Part shown: positions 25,759 through 34,796 of the stretch, in pieces
How positions within the stretch are numbered: the stretch's first letter is position 1
Layout: every line of letters begins with the position of its first letter
Translations under genes and position numbers: made by a program
The notes under the pieces: generated by a model
Database searches by the model: none
What the model was told of the DNA's origin: nothing
What the model saw: the letters and a program-made list of their open reading frames with translations, nothing else
NCBI RefSeq assembly: GCF_036985595.1
Contig: NZ_BTPU01000036.1
Coordinates: 1-64,000, forward strand
Direction: 5' to 3'
Origin: Vallitalea maricola
Lineage (GTDB): Bacteria > Bacillota > Clostridia > Lachnospirales > Vallitaleaceae
DNA: 64,000 nucleotides

Positions 25759-27390
25759 ATGCAAAACAATAACCAGCAGCCATGGTGGAAAAACTCAGTA
25801 GTATATCAGATATATCCTCGTAGTTTTCAGGATAGTAATGGTGATGGGATAGGAGATCTACAAGGGATTATAGATAGATTAGACTATCTGGAAGAGCTTG
25901 GAATTGATGCTATTTGGTTATCGCCAGTTTGTAAATCACCTCAAGATGATAATGGTTATGATATTTCCGATTATATGGACATAGACCCAATGTTTGGAAG
26001 TATAAAAGACATGGAGAATCTTATTGCTAGAGCTAATGAGCATAATATAAAGATAATATTGGATTTGGTGTTGAACCATTCTTCTGACGAGCATTCATGG
26101 TTTGTGGAAGCAAAGAAGAGTAAAGATAATAAATATCATGACTATTATGTATGGAGAGATGGAGTAAAAGGAGAGCTTCCTAATGATATGAAAGCTTGTT
26201 TTGGAGGTTCTTGTTGGGAATGGGTTGAAGAATTAGGTCAATATTATTTTCATCAATTCTCTATAAAACAACCTGACTTGAATTGGGATAATCCAAAAGT
26301 TAGAGAAGAAATCTATAATATGATTAATTGGTGGATGGACAAAGGAGTAGGAGGATTCCGTTTAGATGTTATCGATCAGATAGCAAAAGAACCTGACCTT
26401 AAGATTACTAATAATGGACCTAAACTACATGATTATATTAGGGAAATGAGTAGAGAAACTTTCCAAAAAGGAGATCTTATTACGGTAGGAGAAGCATGGG
26501 GATCAACGCCTTCACTTGCCAAACTATACAGTAATCCAGACAATAGTGAATTCTCTATGGTTTTCCAATTTGAACATATTGGTTTAGACCAAGAAGAAGG
26601 CAAAGAAAAATGGGATTTAGCCCCTCTAGACTTTATAAAAATGAAAAAAGTTTTATCTAAATGGCAGGTTGCATTACATGGTTGTGGATGGAATAGTTTA
26701 TTCTGGAATAATCATGATTTACCAAGAATTGTTTCTCGTTGGGGAAATGATAAGGAATATAGAGTAGAATCTGCTAAGATGCTGGCAACAGTTCTTCATT
26801 GTATGCAAGGAACACCTTACATATATCAAGGTGAAGAATTAGGTATGACCAATGTAAAATATCAGGTTGATGAATATCGTGATATAGAAACTTTGAACAT
26901 ATATGAAGAACGTATTCAAAAAGGTTATACTAAAGAAGAAGTAATGAAATCAATCTATGCTAAAGGTAGAGATAATGCAAGAACACCAATGCAATGGGAT
27001 AGTACAGATAACGCTGGTTTTACAAAAGGGGAACCTTGGATAAAAGTAAATCCTAATTATACTGAGATCAATGCAGAACTAGCATTAAAAGATGATAACT
27101 CAATATTTAATTATTATAAAAAATTGATTGCGCTGCGTAAACAATATCCTGTAATTATTGATGGTAAGTTTGAATTACTTCTAGAAGAAGACCCTAATAT
27201 CTTCGCTTATACAAGAACACTTGAAGATACTGAATTATTGGTTATTTGTAATTTTTACGGTGAAACTATTGAATGTATGATTCCTGAACAATACAAAAAA
27301 GACAAGGAATTAATACTTTGTAACTATAAACAATCAGTCAGTGAAGAAGTATTACAACCATATGAAGCAAGAATTTATCTAATGAAATAA
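25759..27390 (+). CDS. GH13 alpha-glucosidase (oligo-1,6-glucosidase-like)
   Basis: A cytoplasmic glycoside hydrolase of about 543 residues. I take the ATG at 25759, spaced from the AAAGGATGG site, though 25750 also fits. It opens PWWKNSVVYQIYPRSFQDSN, the hallmark of the oligo-1,6-glucosidase/sucrose isomerase/trehalose-6-P hydrolase group. Conserved regions: DLVLNHSSDEH, GGFRLDVID with the nucleophile Asp, TVGEAWG with the acid/base Glu, and WNNHDLPR with the third Asp. No signal peptide, so it acts on imported oligosaccharides. Substrate preference (isomaltose, trehalose-6-P, sucrose) cannot be fixed by eye; the non-PTS importer argues against trehalose-6-P. Confidence 0.9.
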   Translation: MQNNNQQPWWKNSVVYQIYPRSFQDSNGDGIGDLQGIIDRLDYLEELGIDAIWLSPVCKSPQDDNGYDISDYMDIDPMFGSIKDMENLIARANEHNIKIILDLVLNHSSDEHSWFVEAKKSKDNKYHDYYVWRDGVKGELPNDMKACFGGSCWEWVEELGQYYFHQFSIKQPDLNWDNPKVREEIYNMINWWMDKGVGGFRLDVIDQIAKEPDLKITNNGPKLHDYIREMSRETFQKGDLITVGEAWGSTPSLAKLYSNPDNSEFSMVFQFEHIGLDQEEGKEKWDLAPLDFIKMKKVLSKWQVALHGCGWNSLFWNNHDLPRIVSRWGNDKEYRVESAKMLATVLHCMQGTPYIYQGEELGMTNVKYQVDEYRDIETLNIYEERIQKGYTKEEVMKSIYAKGRDNARTPMQWDSTDNAGFTKGEPWIKVNPNYTEINAELALKDDNSIFNYYKKLIALRKQYPVIIDGKFELLLEEDPNIFAYTRTLEDTELLVICNFYGETIECMIPEQYKKDKELILCNYKQSVSEEVLQPYEARIYLMK

Positions 27391-27640
27391 ATCTATAAGC
27401 AATATTGAAAGAAATTAAAAGTGTAAATATCATTATTTATAAGGTTGATATAACCGTTAATCGCATTATAAAAAAATATAAAATTAAGATTATCTCATGA
27501 TACATTTTATTAGCCCCAGATAAATTATGTTTAGTGAAATTAAGGTGATAGGGTATGTATAATATATATATATAACTACTAGACACATTTGGTTTATCGC
27601 TAAACGTATTTTATCGTATAAGGTATAGAAAAACGTATAA

Positions 27641-27946
27641 GAGATAATCTTTTTTTATACTGGAAGTTTACTTAATGACAAACAAGTTGGTGGAATTTGT
27701 GGTGTGTTACTGACAAACCTTACAGCTTGGCTTTCTGGTACATGGTTTGATTTGAATTTAGTTGGTGGAGCATTTCAGAAGATAGCATATTTATTACCTT
27801 TTGTTCATGCAGTAGATGCTGGTAAAGCAGCACTGGCAGGTGAATATGCAGAAATTTTTCCTCATATATGGTGGGTCATTGGATATGCTGTCATAATACT
27901 TATGCTAGCTTCATACTCATTTAGTAAAAAAATGAAAAATATCTAA
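27641..27946 (+). pseudogene. C-terminal fragment of an ABC-2 type permease
   Basis: The frame reads GSLLNDKQVGGICGVLLTNL, then TAWLSGTWFDLNLVGGAFQK, LLPFVHAVDAGKAAL and a last membrane helix ending SFSKKMKN. These are the typical last 90 residues of an ABC-2 exporter permease, a protein of several hundred residues. The frame is stopped by TAA at 27638, with no promoter, ribosome site or ATPase gene near. It is therefore a remnant of a deleted exporter operon. The 250 bases between the glucosidase and this fragment show no gene. Confidence 0.75.
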
Positions 27947-27960
27947 TATATTATATTGAG

Positions 27961-27992
27961 CATCATCAGATTAAATCTGGTGGTGTTTTTTA
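27961..27992 (+). terminator. Terminator behind the permease fragment
   Basis: CATCATCAGATT pairs with AATCTGGTGGTG (allowing G-T pairs) and is followed by TTTTTT. It is a leftover terminator of the lost exporter operon. Confidence 0.85.
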
Positions 27993-28089
27993 ATGCTCTA
28001 ATATATCTATCCTCAAGTTAGTTCAATATGTATGTAGATATATTTTGTACCCATTAATAAATCTATGTATCTAATTGTGTCTCATAAAC

Positions 28090-28104
28090 GTATCAAAATG
28101 ATAC
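28090..28104 (+). promoter_or_regulatory. Inverted repeat GTATCA-N3-TGATAC, copy 1
   Basis: GTATCAAAATGATAC, identical to the copy at 28266. It lies about 105 bases upstream of the -35 box of the desulfidase operon. Two identical copies either side of the promoter suggest a regulator site with possible DNA looping. Confidence 0.65.
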
Positions 28105-28208
28105 ATTAATACTAAAACAATAACTCTGTACAGAAATACCAAAAGTTGGATATAGCCTAAATTATAATTAAAATGCATAAAAATATTAAAATAATAATAA
28201 AATTTATG

Positions 28209-28237
28209 TTGACAAATGTCAAATAAGTGTGTATTAT
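28209..28237 (+). promoter_or_regulatory. Sigma-A promoter of the cysteine desulfidase operon
   Basis: TTGACA (28209-28214) and TATTAT (28232-28237), spacing 17. The -35 is itself half of TTGACA-AA-TGTCAA, a perfect palindrome. No -24/-12 sigma-54 element is visible here. Confidence 0.75.
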
Positions 28238-28265
28238 AAGTACATGAAACAAAAACGAGACTATA

Positions 28266-28280
28266 GTATCAAAATGATAC
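28266..28280 (+). promoter_or_regulatory. Inverted repeat GTATCA-N3-TGATAC, copy 2
   Basis: The second identical 15-base copy lies just downstream of the predicted transcription start and 10 bases ahead of the GGAGGG ribosome site. Such a place would block transcription or translation initiation when bound. Confidence 0.65.
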
Positions 28281-28306
28281 ACAAAGGATTGGAGGGTGCA
28301 AGATAG

Positions 28307-29587
28307 GTGAATTTAGATAAAGTAATATATGAAGGCTATATCGATATTCTAAAACAGGAACTTGTTCCAGCGTTAGGTTGTACAGAGCCAATTGCTATAG
28401 CTTATGCAGCAGCTAAATCACGAGAAGTACTTGGGAATTTCCCAAATGAAGTAATTATTAAATGTAGTGGTAATATTATAAAAAACGCAAAATCTGTTAT
28501 AGTTCCTAATACTGGTAACTTAAAAGGTATTAAAGCAAGTGTCTACGCAGGACTTATAGTAGGAGATTCTAGTAAAGAAATGCAGTTGTTAAATAATCTA
28601 ACAGATTCGGACATAGAAAAGATAAAAGATTTAATGAATACAGATATGTGCGAAATCGAAATGATTAAGAACGATGCGAACCTACACATTATTGTAGAAG
28701 CCAAGTTCAAAGATGAATACTCGTTGGTGGAGATTGTACATACACACGTGAATATCACTAAGATCGAGAAAAATGGAGAAGTATTATTTGAAAAGTCATA
28801 TACCAAAGATAATTTTAACGAATCATTATCAGATAGAAATATATTAAATGTAAAAGATATCTACGAATTCGCTAAATCAGTGAAGCTGGAAGATGTAAAA
28901 GAATTCTTGGATAATCAGGTTGAGTATAATCTAGCAATAGCTAATGAAGGACTAAAAAGTAACTATGGTATCAATATAGGTAATATGCTTATGGAGTGTT
29001 TTGGGGATAACATAATTACTAAAGTTAGAGCATATGCAGCTGCTGGATCAGAAGCTAGAATGAGTGGATGCAGTTTACCAGTTGTAACCAATTCTGGTAG
29101 TGGAAATCAAGGAATGGCAACATCTTTACCTGTTATCATCTATGCACAGGAAAAAGGATATGACAAAGAAAAGATGTACAGGGCTTTAGTATTAGCCAAT
29201 CTAATTACAATTCATCAAAAAACTAATTTAGGCAGACTATCAGCATATTGTGGAGCAGTTAATGCAGCTTGTGGTAGTGGAGCTGGTTTGACTTATCTTG
29301 AAAATGGAAGCTTAGAACAAATCGAAAAAACAATAACTAACACTCTAGCAAATGTTTCTGGTATTGTATGTGATGGAGCAAAAGCATCATGTGCAGCAAA
29401 GATTGCATCTAGTCTGGATGCAGCAATAATGGCTCATTTCCTTGCCATGAAAGGCAATGCTTATGAGGCTGAAACAGGGATTGTAAAAGAAACAGTGGAA
29501 AACACTATTTCTGCTATGGGTAGACTTGGGCGTGAAGGTATGAAAGAAACAGACGTGGAAATCCTCAAAATAATGCTTAATAAATAA
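28307..29587 (+). CDS. cyuA: L-cysteine desulfidase (CyuA/UPF0597 family)
   Basis: A cytoplasmic [4Fe-4S] enzyme that splits L-cysteine to pyruvate, ammonia and sulfide. It runs 426 residues and begins at a GTG behind GGAGGGTG. The catalytic cysteine sits at residue 25 in PALGCTEPIAIAYAAAKS. The other conserved cysteines lie in MSGCSLPV, CGAVNAACGSGAG and CDGAKASC, the last two being the expected cluster ligands. The glycine-rich TNSGSGNQGMA loop is kept. It is the first gene of a long operon with a Liv-type importer. An L-serine dehydratase-like activity is a possible alternative, since the families are related. Confidence 0.9.
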   Translation: MNLDKVIYEGYIDILKQELVPALGCTEPIAIAYAAAKSREVLGNFPNEVIIKCSGNIIKNAKSVIVPNTGNLKGIKASVYAGLIVGDSSKEMQLLNNLTDSDIEKIKDLMNTDMCEIEMIKNDANLHIIVEAKFKDEYSLVEIVHTHVNITKIEKNGEVLFEKSYTKDNFNESLSDRNILNVKDIYEFAKSVKLEDVKEFLDNQVEYNLAIANEGLKSNYGINIGNMLMECFGDNIITKVRAYAAAGSEARMSGCSLPVVTNSGSGNQGMATSLPVIIYAQEKGYDKEKMYRALVLANLITIHQKTNLGRLSAYCGAVNAACGSGAGLTYLENGSLEQIEKTITNTLANVSGIVCDGAKASCAAKIASSLDAAIMAHFLAMKGNAYEAETGIVKETVENTISAMGRLGREGMKETDVEILKIMLNK

Positions 29588-29682
29588 TACCTTGGTGTTT
29601 ACCCAGTCTGATTTTCATATGTAATATATGAAAAGAGGAAGTACTTAAGTAACTTTATAAATAATAAAAGGAGGAAATATTT

Positions 29683-30792
29683 ATGAAATTAAAAGTATCT
29701 GTTTTATTAGTTATAATTCTTATTATGGGTTTATTTACAGGTTGTAAAGGTTCAGACAAGGTTAAGATTGCAGTTGTTGGTCCATTAACTGGTGACTTTG
29801 CAGAATATGGTACAGGATTTAAGAACGCTGTACAACTTCAAGTTGATGAATGGAACGAAAAAGGTGGAGTTCTTGGAAAAGAAGTTGAATTAGTTGTATA
29901 CGATGACAAAAACAATGGTGAAGAAGCTGCTACAATCGCAGAAAAAATAGTTTCTGACAAATCTATAAAAGCAGTTGTTGGTCATTTTGCGAGTGGTGTA
30001 TGTATGGCTGCATCTCCTAAATACCAAGAAGCAGGTATTGTAGAGATATCACCATCAGCTTCACATCCTGATTATACAAAAGAAGGAGAATTTATCTTTA
30101 GAAATAATACTGTCATCAACGTTGAGGCAAAACAAGCAGTTGATTTAGCAGTTGAAACTATAGGTAAGAAAAAAGTGGGAATCTTGGCAGTTAAGACAGA
30201 CTGGGGTATAAAAACTGCAGAAATCACAAAATCTCTTGTAGAAGAAGCAGGAGGAACTGTGGTTGATTATCAAGAAGTTGTTGATGGAACAATTGATTAT
30301 AGTCCTAACATTTCTAAATTAAACGATGCTGGTGCAGAAGTAATAATCGTAGCTGCAATGTATAATGCTCTTGCTCCATTCGCATCTCAATACAAAGCTA
30401 TCAATCCTGATATTGAATTCGTAGGCTTCTCTAATGCTTATAGTCAGCAATTGATTGACCTTGCAAAAGAAAGTGCTGAAAATATTCACTTCCCAACTAT
30501 TTTCTTCCACGGAAGTACTGACGAGACTGTTTCCAATTTTGTTAATTCTTACAAAGACAAATATGGTTCAATGCCAAGTAGTTTAACAGCTCAAGCATAT
30601 GACAGTGCGGGAATGATTTTAACATCAATTGAAAGTGCTGGAAAAGCAGATAGAAAAGCTATAAAAGAAGAATTAGCTAAGATTAATTACCCAGGTGTTA
30701 CTGGAGAAACTAAATTTGATTCTATCGGTGATGCAATGAAAGTATTTACTAAAGTTAAAGTTGAAGATGGTAAATTTGTAGAAGTTAAATAA
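29683..30792 (+). CDS. LivJ-like substrate-binding lipoprotein
   Basis: A 369-residue exported lipoprotein of the type I branched-chain amino-acid binding family. Signal peptide with lipobox FTGC near residues 17-20. The mature start VKIAVVGPLTGDFAEYGTGF, then KNAVQLQVDEWNEKGGVLGK, are family hallmarks, as is VVGHFASGVCMAASPKYQEA, the ligand loop. An AAGGAGGAAAT site precedes the ATG. It is the receptor for the permeases and ATPases that follow. Family members bind Leu/Ile/Val but also amides, urea and aromatic compounds, so the neighbours (desulfidase, thiazoline-hydrolase-like protein) leave the ligand open. Confidence 0.9.
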   Translation: MKLKVSVLLVIILIMGLFTGCKGSDKVKIAVVGPLTGDFAEYGTGFKNAVQLQVDEWNEKGGVLGKEVELVVYDDKNNGEEAATIAEKIVSDKSIKAVVGHFASGVCMAASPKYQEAGIVEISPSASHPDYTKEGEFIFRNNTVINVEAKQAVDLAVETIGKKKVGILAVKTDWGIKTAEITKSLVEEAGGTVVDYQEVVDGTIDYSPNISKLNDAGAEVIIVAAMYNALAPFASQYKAINPDIEFVGFSNAYSQQLIDLAKESAENIHFPTIFFHGSTDETVSNFVNSYKDKYGSMPSSLTAQAYDSAGMILTSIESAGKADRKAIKEELAKINYPGVTGETKFDSIGDAMKVFTKVKVEDGKFVEVK

Positions 30793-30858
30793 TTAAGATA
30801 ATATCATGAGTTATGAAAATGATTGATTTAAGCTTCATAGAAACAAGGAGGTGTAAAC

Positions 30859-31734
30859 TTGATATTACAAGAATTGGCCAATGGGTTAACTTTAGGTATG
30901 GTTTATGCATTAATTGCAGTAGGATATTCTTTGGTATTTGGTATTTTGAGACTTGTAAACTTTTCACACGGTTCAGTTTATGCATTTGGAGCACATATTA
31001 CCATGGTTTTTGTAGGGTATAGATTTGGAATTGTACCAGCTTTGTTAATAAGTATTGTAGCAACAGGATTATTAGGGATAACTATTGATAAAGTAGCATT
31101 AGCTCCACTTCGTGCCAAAAAATCAAAGGGTATTGCAGCACTTATTACAACAATTGGTATTTCTTATATAATACAGAACCTGTTGATGACTATATTTGGT
31201 AGCCAAACAAAGTTTTTCCCGAAACTATTTGATTATGGAACCATAAACATGTTTGGAGTTAAGATTGGTACTACTCAAATATTCATTTTCTTAGTATCCG
31301 TTATATTGCTTGGACTACTGACCTACATTATCAAGGGTACTAAAATAGGCCTAGGAATGAGAGCAGTAGAACAAAATCAAAAAGCTGCTAGTTTAATGGG
31401 AATAAACGTAAATTTTATAGTAACATTTACATTTTTCCTTGGTGGTGCTTCAGCTGCTATAGCTGGAACATTGATTAGTGGTTATTATCAAATGGTTTAC
31501 CCTGGTATGGGATATCTTGCAGGACTGAAAGCTTTCTCTGCCGCGGTATTAGGTGGTATTGGAATATTACATGGTTCTATTTTAGGTGGTTTGGTAATAG
31601 GAGTTTCAGAAAGTTTTGCTGCAACATATATAGGTGGTGGCTATAGAGATGCCACAGCTTTTATAATACTAATTATTGTACTGCTAATTAAGCCAACAGG
31701 TTTATTCGGCAAGAAAGGTATTACAAAGGTGTAG
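30859..31734 (+). CDS. LivH-type ABC permease
   Basis: A 291-residue inner membrane permease. It starts at TTG behind AAGGAGGTG and reads ILQELANGLTLGMVYALIAV, the normal LivH opening. The motif LRLVNFSHGSVYAFGAH follows, and the ATPase-contact region contains MRAVEQNQKAASLMGINVNF. About eight hydrophobic helices. It pairs with the LivM-like protein encoded three bases downstream. Together they form the channel for the ligand captured by the lipoprotein at 29683. Confidence 0.93.
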   Translation: MILQELANGLTLGMVYALIAVGYSLVFGILRLVNFSHGSVYAFGAHITMVFVGYRFGIVPALLISIVATGLLGITIDKVALAPLRAKKSKGIAALITTIGISYIIQNLLMTIFGSQTKFFPKLFDYGTINMFGVKIGTTQIFIFLVSVILLGLLTYIIKGTKIGLGMRAVEQNQKAASLMGINVNFIVTFTFFLGGASAAIAGTLISGYYQMVYPGMGYLAGLKAFSAAVLGGIGILHGSILGGLVIGVSESFAATYIGGGYRDATAFIILIIVLLIKPTGLFGKKGITKV

Positions 31735-31737
31735 ATT

Positions 31738-32793
31738 ATGGGAAAAATAAAATTTTATGAAAAAATTACAAATTATATGGTAGATCTAAAAGAATTTACT
31801 GATCGCAATAAAAAGATAGTTTATCCTGTTATTGCTGTACTATTAGCGGTGCTTCCTTTTATAATCAGTTCTCAGTATATTCTTAGAATAGTAATAATGA
31901 TAGGAGTATATAGCATTTTATCATTATCACTGGGACTCGTTACAGGTTATACTGGACAGATTTCATTAGGACACGCATCATTTTATGCTATTGGTGCCTA
32001 TGCATCAGCTTTGCTTAGTGTCAACTATGGCCTTAACTTCTTTATAACTGCTCCTATAGCTGCCATATTAGCTGCAATATGTGGACTTCTGTTGGGATTG
32101 CCTACATTCAGACTGTCAGGAACATATTTGGCTATTACCACATTAGGATTCATGGAAGTTGTAAGAATGGTATTGTTGAACTGGCAAAGTGTAACAAATG
32201 GACCATTGGGTGTTACAAGAATACCTAAGCCATCATTTTTTGGAATAGAATTATCTACTTCAAATGGAGGTTTGTATTACTTGATCCTTGTGTTTGTCAT
32301 AATAACAACATTTTGTATAGTCGGTATCGTTCGTTCTAGAATGGGTCGAGCATTAATGGCTATCAGAGAAGATGAAATGGCAGCTACAATGATGGGGATA
32401 AAAACAACCTATTATAAAGCTATCGCTTTTGTATTATCATCATTTTTCTCAGGTCTTGCAGGAGCGTTTTATGCTCACATGATAAGGTATATAGACCCTA
32501 ATACATTTACTTTTGATACTTCAATAATGATACTAAGTATAGTTATTCTAGGTGGTATGGGTACTATTGGAGGAATGTTCTTAGGTTCAATGTTGTTGGT
32601 TACATTCCCAGAAGTACTTCGATTCTTACAAGAATATAGATTTGTAATGTATGGTGTCATTCTAGTACTTATGATGAGATTCCGTCCACAAGGTATTCTT
32701 GGAGGACAGAGAAAGACTAAGTATAAGCTTCCCAAAGGGGTTGTACTTGACATACCTAATAAAGTTATTTCTACAGGGAAGGGTGGTATGTGA
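31738..32793 (+). CDS. LivM-type ABC permease
   Basis: A 351-residue permease, the second channel subunit. An amphipathic N-terminal stretch of about 30 residues precedes helix 1. Family motifs are LGLVTGYTGQISLGHASFYA and MAIREDEMAATMMGIKTTYY, the ATPase-coupling loop. The C-terminal basic tail with FRPQGILGGQRKTKYKL is usual for LivM. It is nearly contiguous with livH and with the ATPase gene that follows. Confidence 0.93.
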   Translation: MGKIKFYEKITNYMVDLKEFTDRNKKIVYPVIAVLLAVLPFIISSQYILRIVIMIGVYSILSLSLGLVTGYTGQISLGHASFYAIGAYASALLSVNYGLNFFITAPIAAILAAICGLLLGLPTFRLSGTYLAITTLGFMEVVRMVLLNWQSVTNGPLGVTRIPKPSFFGIELSTSNGGLYYLILVFVIITTFCIVGIVRSRMGRALMAIREDEMAATMMGIKTTYYKAIAFVLSSFFSGLAGAFYAHMIRYIDPNTFTFDTSIMILSIVILGGMGTIGGMFLGSMLLVTFPEVLRFLQEYRFVMYGVILVLMMRFRPQGILGGQRKTKYKLPKGVVLDIPNKVISTGKGGM

Positions 32794-32794
32794 T

Positions 32795-33556
32795 ATGGCA
32801 CTCATGGAAGTGAAAAATATATCTAAACATTTTGGTGGTTTGATAGCTGTTAATAAAGTTAACTTTGAAGTAAATGAAGGTGAGATAATTAGTATCATCG
32901 GACCTAATGGTGCCGGCAAAACTACACTTTTCAATTTGCTTACAGGGGTTAATCAGTTGACAGAAGGAGAAATCATATTTGAAGGCAAACCTATCCATAA
33001 CAAAAAACCTCAAGAAATTGTCAAAGCTGGATTAGCAAGAACATTTCAGAATATTAGATTGTTTGGAGATATGAGGGTTATTGAAAATGTTTTGATAGGA
33101 ATGCATATAAACACAAAATACAGTTTTCTAGATCTACTTTTCAGAACAAAAAAATATAGAGAAGTAGAAAAAGAAAAACATCAAAAAGCAATAGAAATCT
33201 TGGATTCAATTGGATTGAAAGATAAGGTACACCATTATGCCAGTAATCTGCCTTATGGTGAACAGAGAAAACTGGAGATAGCTAGAGCTATATCCACCAA
33301 TGCTAAAATACTGCTTCTAGATGAGCCGGCAGCAGGTATGAATCCTCAGGAATCAGAAGAATTGTTGAATTTTATCAAGAGTCTAAGAGATAAAGGTTAT
33401 ACCATAATACTAATCGAACATGATATGAATGTTGTTATGAATATCTCTGATAGAATTTATGTTATTGATTATGGTAAAAAGATTGCTGAAGGTCTGCCAG
33501 CTGAAATAGCTAATAATAAACGCGTTATAGAGGCATATCTGGGAAGGAGTGAATAA
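32795..33556 (+). CDS. LivG-type ABC ATPase
   Basis: A 254-residue ATPase energising the Liv-type importer. I start at the ATG at 32795, one base past the livM stop; an in-frame ATG at 32699 lies inside livM and would add unrelated residues. Walker A is GPNGAGKT near residue 36. The Liv-family insertions are present (ARTFQNIRLFGDM, then VIENVLIGMH). The degenerate signature NLPYGEQRKLEIARAI and Walker B ILLLDEPAAGMNP follow. It works as a heterodimer with the next ATPase. Confidence 0.93.
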   Translation: MALMEVKNISKHFGGLIAVNKVNFEVNEGEIISIIGPNGAGKTTLFNLLTGVNQLTEGEIIFEGKPIHNKKPQEIVKAGLARTFQNIRLFGDMRVIENVLIGMHINTKYSFLDLLFRTKKYREVEKEKHQKAIEILDSIGLKDKVHHYASNLPYGEQRKLEIARAISTNAKILLLDEPAAGMNPQESEELLNFIKSLRDKGYTIILIEHDMNVVMNISDRIYVIDYGKKIAEGLPAEIANNKRVIEAYLGRSE

Positions 33557-33558
33557 CA

Positions 33559-34266
33559 GTGCTGGAAGTAAAAGGTATAAATACACATTATGGTAATATT
33601 CACGCTTTAAAAGGTATTGACCTTGAAGTTAAACAAGGAGAGATTGTAACTCTTATAGGAAGTAATGGAGCTGGCAAAAGTACAACAATGGCCACAATAA
33701 CTGGCTTGCTAAAAGCTACTTCTGGAGAGGTTTGGTTCAAAGGAGAAAACATTACTAATATAGCACCATCTGAAATAGTAAAAAAAGGAATTAGTCTTTC
33801 TCCTGAAGGACGTGAGGTTTTTCCAGCATTATCAGTAGAAGAGAACTTGAAACTAGGAGCATTCACTCGTACTAACAAAAAAGAGATAAATGATTCCTAT
33901 GATAGAGTATATGACCTGTTTCCAAGACTTCTTGAAAGAAAAAAACAGATAGCAGGAACATTATCAGGTGGAGAACAACAGATGTTGGCAATCGGAAGGG
34001 CACTGATGTCCATGCCCCAACTTCTTATACTAGATGAACCTTCACTTGGACTTGCACCTAATTTAGTACTATTGATATTTGATCTAATAGAATCAATAAA
34101 TAAACAAGGTGTCACAGTTTTACTAGTTGAGCAAAATGCTAATATGGCATTATCCATTGCTGATAGAGGTTATGTCTTAGAAACAGGAAAAGTTACTATG
34201 ACAGACGATGCTCAGATTCTATGTAACAATGAAGCAGTACGAAAAGCATATCTTGGTAGCGTTTAA
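33559..34266 (+). CDS. LivF-type ABC ATPase
   Basis: A 235-residue ATPase, partner of LivG. It starts at a GTG behind AAGGAGTG. Walker A is GSNGAGKST near residue 34. The family marks GISLSPEGREVFPALSVEEN, LSGGEQQMLAIGRALM and LLILDEPSLGLAPNLV are all present. It ends the transporter part of the operon. The five proteins make a complete importer, so the uptake step is intact. Confidence 0.94.
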   Translation: MLEVKGINTHYGNIHALKGIDLEVKQGEIVTLIGSNGAGKSTTMATITGLLKATSGEVWFKGENITNIAPSEIVKKGISLSPEGREVFPALSVEENLKLGAFTRTNKKEINDSYDRVYDLFPRLLERKKQIAGTLSGGEQQMLAIGRALMSMPQLLILDEPSLGLAPNLVLLIFDLIESINKQGVTVLLVEQNANMALSIADRGYVLETGKVTMTDDAQILCNNEAVRKAYLGSV

Positions 34267-34311
34267 AATTTAATAATATATCAAAAATCAAAAAAAATGG
34301 AGGAATTAAAA

Positions 34312-34782
34312 ATGAGTGAAAAAAAATATACACAACAGGAATTAACAGATGCATTTAGAAGTGCTATTGAGGACAGAGCAAAATGGTTTTATCTATTATC
34401 AAAATATACAGATGAAGGCTTTGATAAAATAGCTGAAAAGGCAATAACTGAATTTGGAATCGCTAAAGGTGAAGCTATAGGCGAATGTAAGACTCCAGCT
34501 GATTTTGCAAAAGCTATTTTGACAGGACACCCAAGAGAAGCTTTCGCAATGGAACCAGTTAAGATTGATGAAGAAGAGAGTATTATCAAGTTCCATCATT
34601 GTGCACTTGTTGAAGCTTGGAAAAAGCTAGGATGTTCAAAAGAAGAAGTAGCACATTTATGTGACCTTGCATGTTATGGTGATTATGGTATGGTAGGAGT
34701 TTTCCCAGAGTTGAATCTTGAATTTAAACAACTACTTTCTAGATGTGAAGATTGCTGTGAAATGGTAATTACTAAAAAATAG
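34312..34782 (+). CDS. L-2-amino-thiazoline-4-carboxylate-hydrolase-like protein
   Basis: A 156-residue cytoplasmic protein. The ATG at 34312 is chosen over 34297, since the GGAGG site lies between them. It resembles the ATC hydrolase family, known for opening 2-amino-thiazoline-4-carboxylate on the way to L-cysteine. Matching marks are FHHCALVEAWKKLGCSKEEV, AHLCDLACYGDYGMVGVFPE and the closing SRCEDCCEMV. Cysteines near the end and in FHHCAL could be catalytic or bind a metal. Its place between a Liv importer and a DhaKL kinase, in one operon with cysteine desulfidase, supports a sulfur amino-acid link. The family call is by pattern memory; the reaction here is unproven. Confidence 0.65.
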   Translation: MSEKKYTQQELTDAFRSAIEDRAKWFYLLSKYTDEGFDKIAEKAITEFGIAKGEAIGECKTPADFAKAILTGHPREAFAMEPVKIDEEESIIKFHHCALVEAWKKLGCSKEEVAHLCDLACYGDYGMVGVFPELNLEFKQLLSRCEDCCEMVITKK

Positions 34783-34796
34783 GAGGCTAGGTGCTG

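Noticed and set aside
28105..28306. Possible sigma-54 promoter, S-box or T-box ahead of the desulfidase operon
   Set aside because: No GG-N10-GC pair of the -24/-12 type is visible near the start, and neither the S-box core nor a T-box sequence is found. A good sigma-A promoter is present instead.
30785..31022. Short open frames on both strands around the livH start
   Set aside because: They overlap the well-supported livH start at a TTG with an AAGGAGGTG site and show no protein-like motifs.
32699..32794. Upstream extension of the LivG-like ATPase
   Set aside because: This stretch lies inside livM, adds 32 residues unlike any ABC ATPase start, and has no ribosome site. The ATG at 32795 begins right where the family begins.
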